Shown here piece after piece: positions 34,119 through 41,877 of a stretch of 64,000 nucleotides of DNA. The translations under genes were made by a program, and so were the position numbers. The stretch covers positions 124,001 to 188,000 of the forward strand of contig NZ_BMVO01000012.1 in the NCBI RefSeq assembly GCF_014650755.1, written 5' to 3'. The first letter of the stretch is position 1. The number at the start of each line of letters is the position of its first letter. The notes under the pieces are model-generated. The model worked only from the letters and a program-made list of their open reading frames with translations. It was not told the origin of the DNA and ran no database searches. Source of the stretch: Streptomyces chryseus (GTDB lineage Bacteria > Actinomycetota > Actinomycetes > Streptomycetales > Streptomycetaceae).

Positions 34119-34885
34119 CAGCGCACCACCGCCCTCTTGGCGGCGCGGGTGCGGCGCTTCGGCCCGGCCGGGGCGGGGATCACCGCGAGGCCGACCTCCA
34201 GGGCGAGCCGGAAGAAGTCCTCGCGGGCCTGGAGTGCGACGCGGTTGGCTCCGTACTGGGTGACGACCAGGCCGTCGGCGGAGGCGCGGGTGTGCAGCTT
34301 GTAGTGGCGTACGACGGTGCGCGCGAGCGGCCAGTCCTGCGCCTCGACGAACGCGCGGGTCTGGTCGAGGTCCGCCTTGCCGTCGCGAGGGTCCCAGTTG
34401 TTGATGACCACGCGGAACGGCAGCCCGCGCGGCTTCACGACGCGCTCGATGGTCCGCTGCGTGGGCTGGAAGCCCAGCGGCTCCGGCTCGATGGGCACGA
34501 TGACGTCGTGCGCGCTGTCGAGGACGGCGCGCAGCGCGTCGGCGGCGGGCCCTTTCCCGAGGGGGTCGTCGCCGTCGGTCTCCGCGAGGTCGAGCCAGCC
34601 GGGCGTGTCCACGAAGACGTGCTGGGCGGAGGGGATGCGCGCGAGCGCGGCGAGGCCGGGGAGGTCGTCGTGCGCCTGGACGAAGTCGAACGGCAGGCCG
34701 TCGCCGACCCGCTCCGACCACCAGACGGCGGACCCCTGCGGGTCGATCGAGACCGCGACGACGGGCGGCTGCCCGCCCTTGGTCCCGGCCCCGAGCACGT
34801 CGGCGGTGACGGCGGCGAGGTTGACGGCGAGCGTGGATTTACCGACGCCGCCCTTCTGATTGAGAATCACGTGTACGTGGGCCAC
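34118..34885 (-). CDS. ParA-like partition ATPase
   Basis: 255 aa. Deviant Walker A NQKGGVGKST near the N-terminus, Walker A' DPQGSAVWWSER, Walker B VFVDTPGW, and a C-terminal basic stretch (GPKRRTRAAKRAVV). GTG 34885 has AGGGAGAG 6 nt upstream; an ATG further up (34915) is possible. Couples to the ParB-like gene. Size and DPQGSAxxW motif fit ParA/Soj-type proteins that segregate plasmids or other cargo. Confidence 0.85.
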   Translation of the reverse strand: MAHVHVILNQKGGVGKSTLAVNLAAVTADVLGAGTKGGQPPVVAVSIDPQGSAVWWSERVGDGLPFDFVQAHDDLPGLAALARIPSAQHVFVDTPGWLDLAETDGDDPLGKGPAADALRAVLDSAHDVIVPIEPEPLGFQPTQRTIERVVKPRGLPFRVVINNWDPRDGKADLDQTRAFVEAQDWPLARTVVRHYKLHTRASADGLVVTQYGANRVALQAREDFFRLALEVGLAVIPAPAGPKRRTRAAKRAVVR

Positions 34886-34911
34886 GACCACTCTCCCTGT
34901 TTCGCGCAAAT

Positions 34912-34931
34912 CCGACATTCGGGATGTACGG
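34912..34931 (-). promoter_or_regulatory. Inverted repeat in the parA-like promoter region
   Basis: CCG-ACAT-TCGGG-ATGT-a-CGG. Partition operons are usually autoregulated by binding to such repeats; no parS consensus is seen nearby. Confidence 0.35.
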
Positions 34932-34992
34932 TCACTGTGGCAGTGGTGCGCTGACAGGGGCCGCGTACACGCCGGAGCGCGGTCCGTTCGCG

Positions 34993-36600
34993 CTACGAGC
35001 AGGTGGTGTCGTTCGCCGGGACCCTGCCGTTCAGGAAGTAGGCGTCCACGGCGCGCCCTATGCAGCGGTTGCCCGTCAGGTACGCGCCGTGGCCCTCGCC
35101 CTCGTACGTGAGCTGCACGCCCACGCCGTCGCCCAGCTCCTCGACCATCCGCAGTGAACCCTCGTACGGGGTGGCCGCGTCGCCCTTGCCGCCGATCACC
35201 AGCAGCGGGGGCGCGCCCGGCGCGCCGACCTCGGGGGTCACGTGCTCGCCCACGACCGGCCATGAGGCGCACCAGCCGGCCAGGTCCCACGCCAGGTAGG
35301 GGCCGAAGACGGGGGAGACCTTCCGGAAGTCCGCGAGGTGGGTCGCCCGGACCTCGGCGCCGCTCACCCGGCCCTTGGCGTCGGCGCAGTGAATGGCGCG
35401 CTGGGCGTGCTGGTCCGTGCCGTACCGCCCGGCCGTGTCACGGTTGTTGTACGCGTCGGCGAGCCGCAGCAGGGTCCTGCCGTCGCCGTTCTCCGCCTCG
35501 CGCAGGGCGCGGGTGAGCGTCGGCCGGCTGTCCTCGCTGTAGAGCTGGGACATGATGCCGGTGAGGGCGAGGCTCTGCGTGAGCGGACGGCCCGCGGCGG
35601 CCGGCAGCGGTCTCTCGTCGAGCCGGTCGAGCAGGCGCACCACGCGCTCGGTGCCGGCCCCTGCGCTGGTGCCGGTGCTGCGGAAGTAGCTGTCCAGGGC
35701 GCGCTGGAAGCCCAGGGCCTGGTTGCGCGAGTGGCGGACGAAGTCGGCGGACGGGTCGACGACCGCGTCCAGCACCATGCGCCCGACGCGGCCCGGGAAG
35801 AGGTGGGCGTACGTGCCGCCCAGCTCCGTGCCGTAGGAGAAGCCGAAGTAGTTCAGCTTCCTGTCACCGAGGACCTGGCGGATGAGGTCCATGTCGCGGG
35901 CGGCGTTGCTCGTTCCGACGTACGGCAGGACCTTTCCGGAGCGCTCGGCGCAGCCCGCCCCGAACGCGGCCGAGTCGTCGAGGTAGGCCCGCTCCTCGGC
36001 CGGTGTGTCGGGGGTGGAGTCCAGCCGGAACGACGCCTCGGTCTGCCGGTCGTCCCGGCAGACGACGGCGGAACTCGCGGCCACGCCGCGCGGGTCGAAG
36101 CCGACCAGGTCGTAGCGGGTGTGCAGGGGGGTGAAGCTCGGCGCGTGGCCGGGCATGTCCGCCACCCCCGAGCCGCCGGGCCCGCCGAAGTTGAACAGGA
36201 GGGAGCCGAGGCGCCGGTCGCTGTCGGTGGCCTTCGAGCGGATCAGCGCGATGCCGATCGTCGCCCCGTCCGGCGCGCGGTGGTCCAGGGGCGCGGTGAG
36301 GGTCGCGCACCGCCACGCGCCGCCGGGCGGCCGGGCGCCGCTGCCGGCCCCGCGAGGTGCGGAGCACGGCTTCCAGTCGAGCCGCTGGCCGGTGAGCCGG
36401 GCGGGCGGAGCGGGCAGGCGCTCGTCGGCCTCGTCGCCGGTGGCCCGGGCGGTGGGAGCGGCCGACGTGGGGCGTGGGGCCGCAGGCGTGGGGGTGGGAT
36501 CGGCCGCGCCGGCGGAGCCGCCGCTGCCACATCCGGTGGCCGTGCCCGCCAGGAGGAGCGCGGCGGCTGCCAGGGCGGCCGCCCGTACGAGATGCGCCAT
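34993..36600 (-). CDS. Secreted tripeptidyl-aminopeptidase-type alpha/beta hydrolase (lipoprotein)
   Basis: 535 aa. Signal peptide with lipobox-like ATGC (cysteine about 25), a Pro/Thr-rich spacer, then an alpha/beta-hydrolase fold: oxyanion segment NFGGPGGSGV, nucleophile FGFSYGTELGG, acid in VIGGKGDAATPYEG, histidine in EGEGHGAYL, with a TAP-like C-terminal domain. Similar to the streptomycete SlpD/SlpE and tripeptidyl aminopeptidase group. The ATG at 36600 follows GGTGGGGG. It has a paralogue directly upstream. Confidence 0.85.
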   Translation of the reverse strand: MAHLVRAAALAAAALLLAGTATGCGSGGSAGAADPTPTPAAPRPTSAAPTARATGDEADERLPAPPARLTGQRLDWKPCSAPRGAGSGARPPGGAWRCATLTAPLDHRAPDGATIGIALIRSKATDSDRRLGSLLFNFGGPGGSGVADMPGHAPSFTPLHTRYDLVGFDPRGVAASSAVVCRDDRQTEASFRLDSTPDTPAEERAYLDDSAAFGAGCAERSGKVLPYVGTSNAARDMDLIRQVLGDRKLNYFGFSYGTELGGTYAHLFPGRVGRMVLDAVVDPSADFVRHSRNQALGFQRALDSYFRSTGTSAGAGTERVVRLLDRLDERPLPAAAGRPLTQSLALTGIMSQLYSEDSRPTLTRALREAENGDGRTLLRLADAYNNRDTAGRYGTDQHAQRAIHCADAKGRVSGAEVRATHLADFRKVSPVFGPYLAWDLAGWCASWPVVGEHVTPEVGAPGAPPLLVIGGKGDAATPYEGSLRMVEELGDGVGVQLTYEGEGHGAYLTGNRCIGRAVDAYFLNGRVPANDTTCS

Positions 36601-36709
36601 GGTGGCCCCCACCGGATCCCAGGACTGGAGAACAGATTCGACAGCAGATTCGCCATCCTAGGCGGCCCCACTGACAGTCCAGGTCCCACGGAAGTTCCCG
36701 TCCGCACGC

Positions 36710-38272
36710 CTACGGACACACCGTCCCGTCGGCCGGCACCTCGCCCCTCAGCAGGTACGCGTCCACCGCCCGCTGCACACACGCGTCGCCGCCGTTGTAC
36801 GCCCCGTGGCCCTCGCCCTTGTACGTCAGCTCGACGCCGACGCCCTTGCCGAGCTCGTCGGCCATCTTCTTGGCGCCCGCGTAGGGCGTCGCCGGATCGC
36901 CGGTGGTCCCGATGACGAGGATGGGCGCCGAGCCCGGCGCGCTCACATCGGGGGTCTCCGCCTGGCCCTCCACCGGCCAGGCGGAGCAGCCCAGCAGCCC
37001 CCAGCCCATGAAATCGCCGAATACGGGCGACGCCTCGCGGAACCGGGGGAGCCGCGCCGTGGTCTCTTCCAGGTCGAAACGCGCCTTGTCGTCCACGCAG
37101 TTGATGGCGGCGTTCGCGGCGCCGATGTTGCTGTACGTACCGTCGGGGTTCCGGCCGTTCAGGGAGTCGGAGAGAGTCAGCAGCAGCTCGCCGTTGCCGC
37201 CGTCCGCGTCGTTGAGGCCCTGCTCCAGGTACTGCCAGTACTCCTTGGAGTAGAGCGTCTGGACGATGCCGTTGGTGGCGTGCGTCTGGGTCAGCTTGCG
37301 GTCACCGATGCCCTTGACGGGCTTCTCGTCGAGCCGCTTGAGCAGGCCGATGACGAAGTCCTCGATCTCCTTCACGCTGTTGCCGGGCAGCGTGCACTCG
37401 TCCCCGCGCTCGACGCAGTCCTTGGCGAAGTTGTCCAGGGCGAGCTGGAAGCCCTTGGTCTGGCCGAGCGACCCCTGTTCGGAGTTCTGGGTGGGGTCGA
37501 CCACGGCGTCGAAGACCGCCCTGCCGACCTTCTCCGGGAACAAGTGGGCGTAGACGCCGCCCAGTTCGGTGCCGTACGAGATGCCGAAGTAGTGCAGCTT
37601 GTCGTCGCCGAGGGCCTGGCGCACGCGGTCCAGGTCACGGGCGGCGTTGGTGGTGCCGACGTATGGGAGGTCCTCGCCCGAGTTCTCCTCGCAGGCGGCG
37701 GCGTACGTCGCCAGGCCCTCGGTGAACGTCTTCTCCTCGGCGGCGTCGTCCGGGGTGCTGTCCTGGGCGTAGTACTCGTCGAGCTCCTTGTCGTCCTGGC
37801 ACTGGACGCCCACGCTGCGGCCGACGCCGCGCGGGTCGAAGCTGACCAGGTCGTAGCGGGAACGCAGCCGCTCGTAGTCCGCCGCCAAGGAGGGCAGGCC
37901 GGTCACGCCCGAGCCGCCGGGGCCGCCGAAGTTGAAGACGAGGGAGCCGATGCGGTTCCGCGGGTCGCGGGCCTTCGCGCGGATCAGCGCCAGCTCGATC
38001 GTGTCGCCGTCGGGCTTGGCGTAGTCGCGCGGGACGTCCATGAAGGCGCACTGCCAGGTGCCGCCGCCGGGCAGGGGCGAGGGGGAGGTGCCGCCGCCCT
38101 CCGCCGCCGACGGGGCGGGGCAGTCCGTCCAGTCCAGCCGCTGGGTCGCGAGACCGGTCTCGCCGCTTGTGTCCTTCCCCTGGTCACCGTCGTCGGAACA
38201 GCCGGCGAGGGACACGAGAACAGCGGTGGCGGCGAGGACGGCCGTGGCACGCAGGGCGGCGGAAGTCGGCAT
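36710..38272 (-). CDS. Secreted tripeptidyl-aminopeptidase-type alpha/beta hydrolase, paralogue
   Basis: 520 aa. Clear lipoprotein signal (LVSLAGC), then the same layout as its neighbour: NFGGPGGSGVTGLP, FGISYGTELGGVYAHLFP, GTTGDPATPYAGAKKMADEL, GEGHGAYNGGDACVQRAVDAYL. Two copies in the same orientation 109 nt apart indicate a tandem duplication, now diverged. Likely removes short peptides from secreted substrates. ATG at 38272 lacks a good ribosome site. Confidence 0.85.
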   Translation of the reverse strand: MPTSAALRATAVLAATAVLVSLAGCSDDGDQGKDTSGETGLATQRLDWTDCPAPSAAEGGGTSPSPLPGGGTWQCAFMDVPRDYAKPDGDTIELALIRAKARDPRNRIGSLVFNFGGPGGSGVTGLPSLAADYERLRSRYDLVSFDPRGVGRSVGVQCQDDKELDEYYAQDSTPDDAAEEKTFTEGLATYAAACEENSGEDLPYVGTTNAARDLDRVRQALGDDKLHYFGISYGTELGGVYAHLFPEKVGRAVFDAVVDPTQNSEQGSLGQTKGFQLALDNFAKDCVERGDECTLPGNSVKEIEDFVIGLLKRLDEKPVKGIGDRKLTQTHATNGIVQTLYSKEYWQYLEQGLNDADGGNGELLLTLSDSLNGRNPDGTYSNIGAANAAINCVDDKARFDLEETTARLPRFREASPVFGDFMGWGLLGCSAWPVEGQAETPDVSAPGSAPILVIGTTGDPATPYAGAKKMADELGKGVGVELTYKGEGHGAYNGGDACVQRAVDAYLLRGEVPADGTVCP

Positions 38273-38396
38273 GCGTCCATCGTGCGACGGGGTGCGGGAG
38301 CGTGCGCCCCGGGAGCGCCATTCGGACGGCGCCCGCACGCGCGCGTGCGGCGTAGGTACGCGCGGGCTCGGGCGGCGTACGTGAGCGCCGCCGTCC

Positions 38397-41105
38397 CTAG
38401 AGCTGGCCCTTGCGGGTCAGGTGGTTGAAGAACAGCCAGCCCGGCAGCACCGGCAGCCAGAACGTCAGCAGCCGGTACAGCAGCACGGCCGACGTCGCGA
38501 CCCCGCCCCCGAGCCCCGCGAGCGTCAGGGCCGCGATGAGCGCGCCCTCGACCGCGCCGACACCGCCGGGCGTCGGCACGGCGGAACCCAGGGCGTTGGC
38601 GGTCAGGAAGACGACGGCGATGGTGGCGTAACTGAGCTGGACGTCGCTGTCGAAGGCGCGGACCGAGGCGTCCAGGCACATCACGAAGGCCGCCGTCAGC
38701 AGCAGCATCCCGCCGATGCCCGTGACCAGCTTCTGCGGCCGCTGGAGTACGTCGAGCATGCGCGGCACCACACCCGCGAACAGCGAACGCACCCGGGTGA
38801 CCACGAACCTGCGCAGGAACGGTACGGCTGTCACCACCAGCGCCAGCACGGCCGCCGTCAGCAGCCCGGCGATCACCGTCCTGGACGGCGAGAGCGTGGG
38901 GGTGTGCTGGGTGCCCGTCACGTAGCCGAAGACCATCAGCAGCGAGATGTGGCTGGCGAGACCGAAGAGCTGCGACGCGCCGACACTCGCCACCGCGAGC
39001 CCGGGGCGTACCCCGGCGCGCTGGAGGAAGCGCGTGTTGAGCGCCACGCCGCCGATGGCCGCGGGCGCGACCAGCTTCACGAAGGAGCCGGCCACCTGCG
39101 CCCCGACGGTGCGCCAGAAGGGCACCTTCTCGGGTACGAAGCCCAGCAGGCTCATCGCAGCGGCCGGATAGCTCAGCACGGAGAACAGCACGGCCACCGC
39201 GGCCCACCGCCAGTCCGCCGTCGCGATCGCGTCGCTGACGTCGTTGGCCATCAGCGTGGAGATCAGGAAGTACGCGACGAACGCGCCCGCGATGATGCTG
39301 ACAAGGGTGCGCGGCCTGATGCGTTCGAGGCGGGCCGGCTCGACGAGCGCCTGCGGGCGGATGAGCAGCACCTGATGGCGGATCTGCGACAGCAGGTCCT
39401 CTTCCCGCGCCTGCTCCAACGCCTCCTCTATGGCGTCCTTCTCGGCCTTCTTCTCCGCCCGTACGTCCTTGCGCCCGGCGGACGGCACCGGCTCGTCGGC
39501 GCCCCGCTCGGCCTTGGCGGCGTGCGAGGCCTCGATCACCGCTTCGCGCTCCCGCTGCGACCGCTCGCGCGCCAGCCTGCGCAGCGTCGCGCGCGTGGAG
39601 CGGCTCAGCGCGATCGGCTGGAGCAGCGGCAGGCTGTCGGCGACCGCGTCGGGGCCCAGGACCTCCACGGCGGCGGCCACCGCCCGCTCGGCGCCGGCGC
39701 GCAGCCCGAGCGTGGTCAGGAGCTGGGCGACATCCATCCGCAGGACGACATCGCCCGCGGCGATCTCACCACCGCGCAGATCGGTCAGGATCACCCTGCC
39801 GGAACGATCCACCAGGATCGCGTCGCCGACCAGTCTGCGGTGGGCGATACGGCGCGACTGGAGGGCCTTGACCTGCCGCCAGGCCCCGCGCAGCAGCTCG
39901 TCGGTGATCTCCTCGTCGGGCAGCGAGTCCAGCGAGCGGCCGCCCAGGTGCTGGTACACCAGCATCACGGCGTCCGGGCCGAGCTCGGACGTGGCGATCA
40001 GCTTCGGCGCGTTGGCCCCGGCGGCGATGGCGGCGTACGCGAGCAGCGCCTCCTGCTCCAGGGCCTGGCGCAGCGACTGGATCGAGCGGCGCTGGGTGAT
40101 GCCGCGCAGCGTCACCTGGCGCCACACGCGGTAGAAGAACCCCTGCGCCTGCTGCTCACGGTCGACGACGGTGACGTCGAGCGGCGGCCCGTCCTCCAGG
40201 GTGACGAGATAGCGGCGGCCGCGGTCGCCCTGCTCCGCCGAGTCGGGCACGTCCTCGGCGCGCATGGCGGTCACCGGGCGGAAGCCGACGTGCCGCAGGC
40301 CCGCGAGGAGCGTCTGCCCGGTGGGCCGTACGTTCGGTGATCCGACGGCGTAGAGCGTCCCGTACGCGACCGTCCAGCCGATCAGCACGGTCACGATGAT
40401 CGAGAACGGTGTGGTCTGGCGGCCGACCAGCACCGCGAACGAGTTGAGCAGCAGCACCGCCCACAGCGCCACGCGCCAGCGCGGCCTGCGGGCCATGCCC
40501 ACCGCCGTCATGTAGGCGATGACGGGGGCGAGGTAACCGTGCACGGGATCGGTGAGTTCCCCACTCGCCGTCGCCTGGGTGAGCGCTTCCCTGATCGTCG
40601 CGGGAGCGCTGTCGGACACCCATAGGTCGGTGGCGAGTGCCACACCGTGCGCGAGCACGGCCGCGAGCACGCCGTCCGCGATCCGCAGTCCGTCGCGCTT
40701 GACGAGCCGCTCGATCGCGAAGGCGACCGGGAGGATCAGCACGGCGATGCTGGAGATCAGACCGGCCAGTTTGATGAAGACGTCCGGGGTCTGGCCCGTG
40801 CCCTTGCTGATGTCCTCCTCGAGCCCGGACGCGGTGCCGTGCGCGAAGGCCGCGATGGCGAGCACGCAGATGATGCCGAGCACGCCGGCGAGCAGTCGTA
40901 CCAGGTCGGAGGGGCGGTGCACGCGGGCGGAGAGCAGCGGCTCGTCGCCGGAGACGCGGTCGATGTGGTTGCCTTCGGGCCCGTTGTCCATGGTCTCGGT
41001 GGGCCTTTCGGGAGCGTCAGGGTGCGACGGTGCGCCAGGGGTGCTCGCCACCGGGGGAGGCTGCACGCCCTGCTCCTTCGTCGCTTCTTCTTGATCTCGT
41101 ATCAC
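38397..41105 (-). CDS. Membrane protein: kinase-like domain fused to LPG-synthase-type membrane domain
   Basis: 902 aa. Order: N-terminal cytoplasmic stretch, five or so membrane helices (about 70-245), a protein-kinase-like domain (about 300-520), a coiled/charged linker (about 530-610), and a C-terminal LPG_synthase_TM (UPF0104) domain with about eight helices (about 620-895; VKLVAPAAIGGVALNTRFL, SAVPTPGGVGAVEG). The kinase-like part has HRRLVGDAILVD and LTDLRGGE in place of HxD and DFG, so it is probably a pseudokinase or divergent kinase. GTG 41105 is the longest start; ATG 40991 is possible. Likely flips or senses a lipid; substrate unknown. Confidence 0.8.
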   Translation of the reverse strand: MIRDQEEATKEQGVQPPPVASTPGAPSHPDAPERPTETMDNGPEGNHIDRVSGDEPLLSARVHRPSDLVRLLAGVLGIICVLAIAAFAHGTASGLEEDISKGTGQTPDVFIKLAGLISSIAVLILPVAFAIERLVKRDGLRIADGVLAAVLAHGVALATDLWVSDSAPATIREALTQATASGELTDPVHGYLAPVIAYMTAVGMARRPRWRVALWAVLLLNSFAVLVGRQTTPFSIIVTVLIGWTVAYGTLYAVGSPNVRPTGQTLLAGLRHVGFRPVTAMRAEDVPDSAEQGDRGRRYLVTLEDGPPLDVTVVDREQQAQGFFYRVWRQVTLRGITQRRSIQSLRQALEQEALLAYAAIAAGANAPKLIATSELGPDAVMLVYQHLGGRSLDSLPDEEITDELLRGAWRQVKALQSRRIAHRRLVGDAILVDRSGRVILTDLRGGEIAAGDVVLRMDVAQLLTTLGLRAGAERAVAAAVEVLGPDAVADSLPLLQPIALSRSTRATLRRLARERSQREREAVIEASHAAKAERGADEPVPSAGRKDVRAEKKAEKDAIEEALEQAREEDLLSQIRHQVLLIRPQALVEPARLERIRPRTLVSIIAGAFVAYFLISTLMANDVSDAIATADWRWAAVAVLFSVLSYPAAAMSLLGFVPEKVPFWRTVGAQVAGSFVKLVAPAAIGGVALNTRFLQRAGVRPGLAVASVGASQLFGLASHISLLMVFGYVTGTQHTPTLSPSRTVIAGLLTAAVLALVVTAVPFLRRFVVTRVRSLFAGVVPRMLDVLQRPQKLVTGIGGMLLLTAAFVMCLDASVRAFDSDVQLSYATIAVVFLTANALGSAVPTPGGVGAVEGALIAALTLAGLGGGVATSAVLLYRLLTFWLPVLPGWLFFNHLTRKGQL

Positions 41106-41242
41106 CTGTCACCGCCCGGATGATGGTGGCATGACCGGATGACAGAGGGGGGCATCAGGGTGCATTGCGGGGGCGTGCGGTGATTTGAGTACGCCCCATG
41201 GAGCAGCGTCCGCTGTCGGTGCCGTGGTGCAGGATGGACCGG

Positions 41243-41647
41243 ATGAGCGACGAGCCGGAAGCCCCCGAACTCCCCGAGTACGCCGAACGCGTGCTGGAGG
41301 TCGCGGAGATGATTCCACCCGGCCGTGTGATGACGTACGGGGACGTCGCCGAGTGGCTGGAGGAGGGCGGCCCGCGCCAGGTGGGGCGGGTCATGGCGCT
41401 CTACGGCGGTGCCGCGCCCTGGTGGCGGGTGGTGCGTTCCGACGGCGTACTGCTGCCCGGACACGAACCGCGGGCCCTGGGGCACTACCGCGCGGAGGGA
41501 ACGCCGCTGCGGACAGCCTCCCGGCAGTCCGGGACCCACGTACCGCGGCTGGACATGAAGCGGGCGCGGTGGGACGGCGGAACGGCCGACTCCGGCGGAA
41601 CGGCTCACTCCGGCGGAAGTGCACAACCTCACACGACTCACACCTGA
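41243..41647 (+). CDS. Alkyltransferase-like (ATL) DNA-repair protein
   Basis: 134 aa. MGMT-type DNA-binding fold: PPGRVMTYGDVAEWL, arginine-finger-like RQVGRVMA, and the active-site motif PWWRVV, where the alkyl-accepting Cys-His of PCHRV is replaced by Trp-Trp. Such ATL proteins bind O6-alkylguanine and hand it to nucleotide-excision repair without repairing it themselves. Length normal, with a Gly/Ser/Thr-rich tail. ATG 41243 has AGGA 8-9 nt upstream. Its place beside AdnAB-like genes matches mycobacteria (Rv3204). Confidence 0.85.
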   Translation: MSDEPEAPELPEYAERVLEVAEMIPPGRVMTYGDVAEWLEEGGPRQVGRVMALYGGAAPWWRVVRSDGVLLPGHEPRALGHYRAEGTPLRTASRQSGTHVPRLDMKRARWDGGTADSGGTAHSGGSAQPHTTHT

Positions 41648-41877
41648 CAGCTTCCTGCATTCGGAGCCGCTACGGGTGAATCCGTTACGGGACAGGGCGC
41701 GGGGCGGGCCTCCGGAAGAGGCACCGGGCGGGACGGGAGGCGGACTCGCTGCGTCCCGGGCGCCGACTGGCGTAGCGTCGTCGGAACGCGGCACACGCCC
41801 ACCGTCCGTCCCGCGGGCACCGCGCCACGCGCGGGACGGCACGTCACCCCGTACACCCACCAGGACCGGCGATCCAC

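Noticed and set aside
34860..34890. CACGTG core resembling parS near the ParA-like gene
   Set aside because: The flanks do not match the GTTTCACGTGAAAC-type site, and it lies inside the coding sequence.
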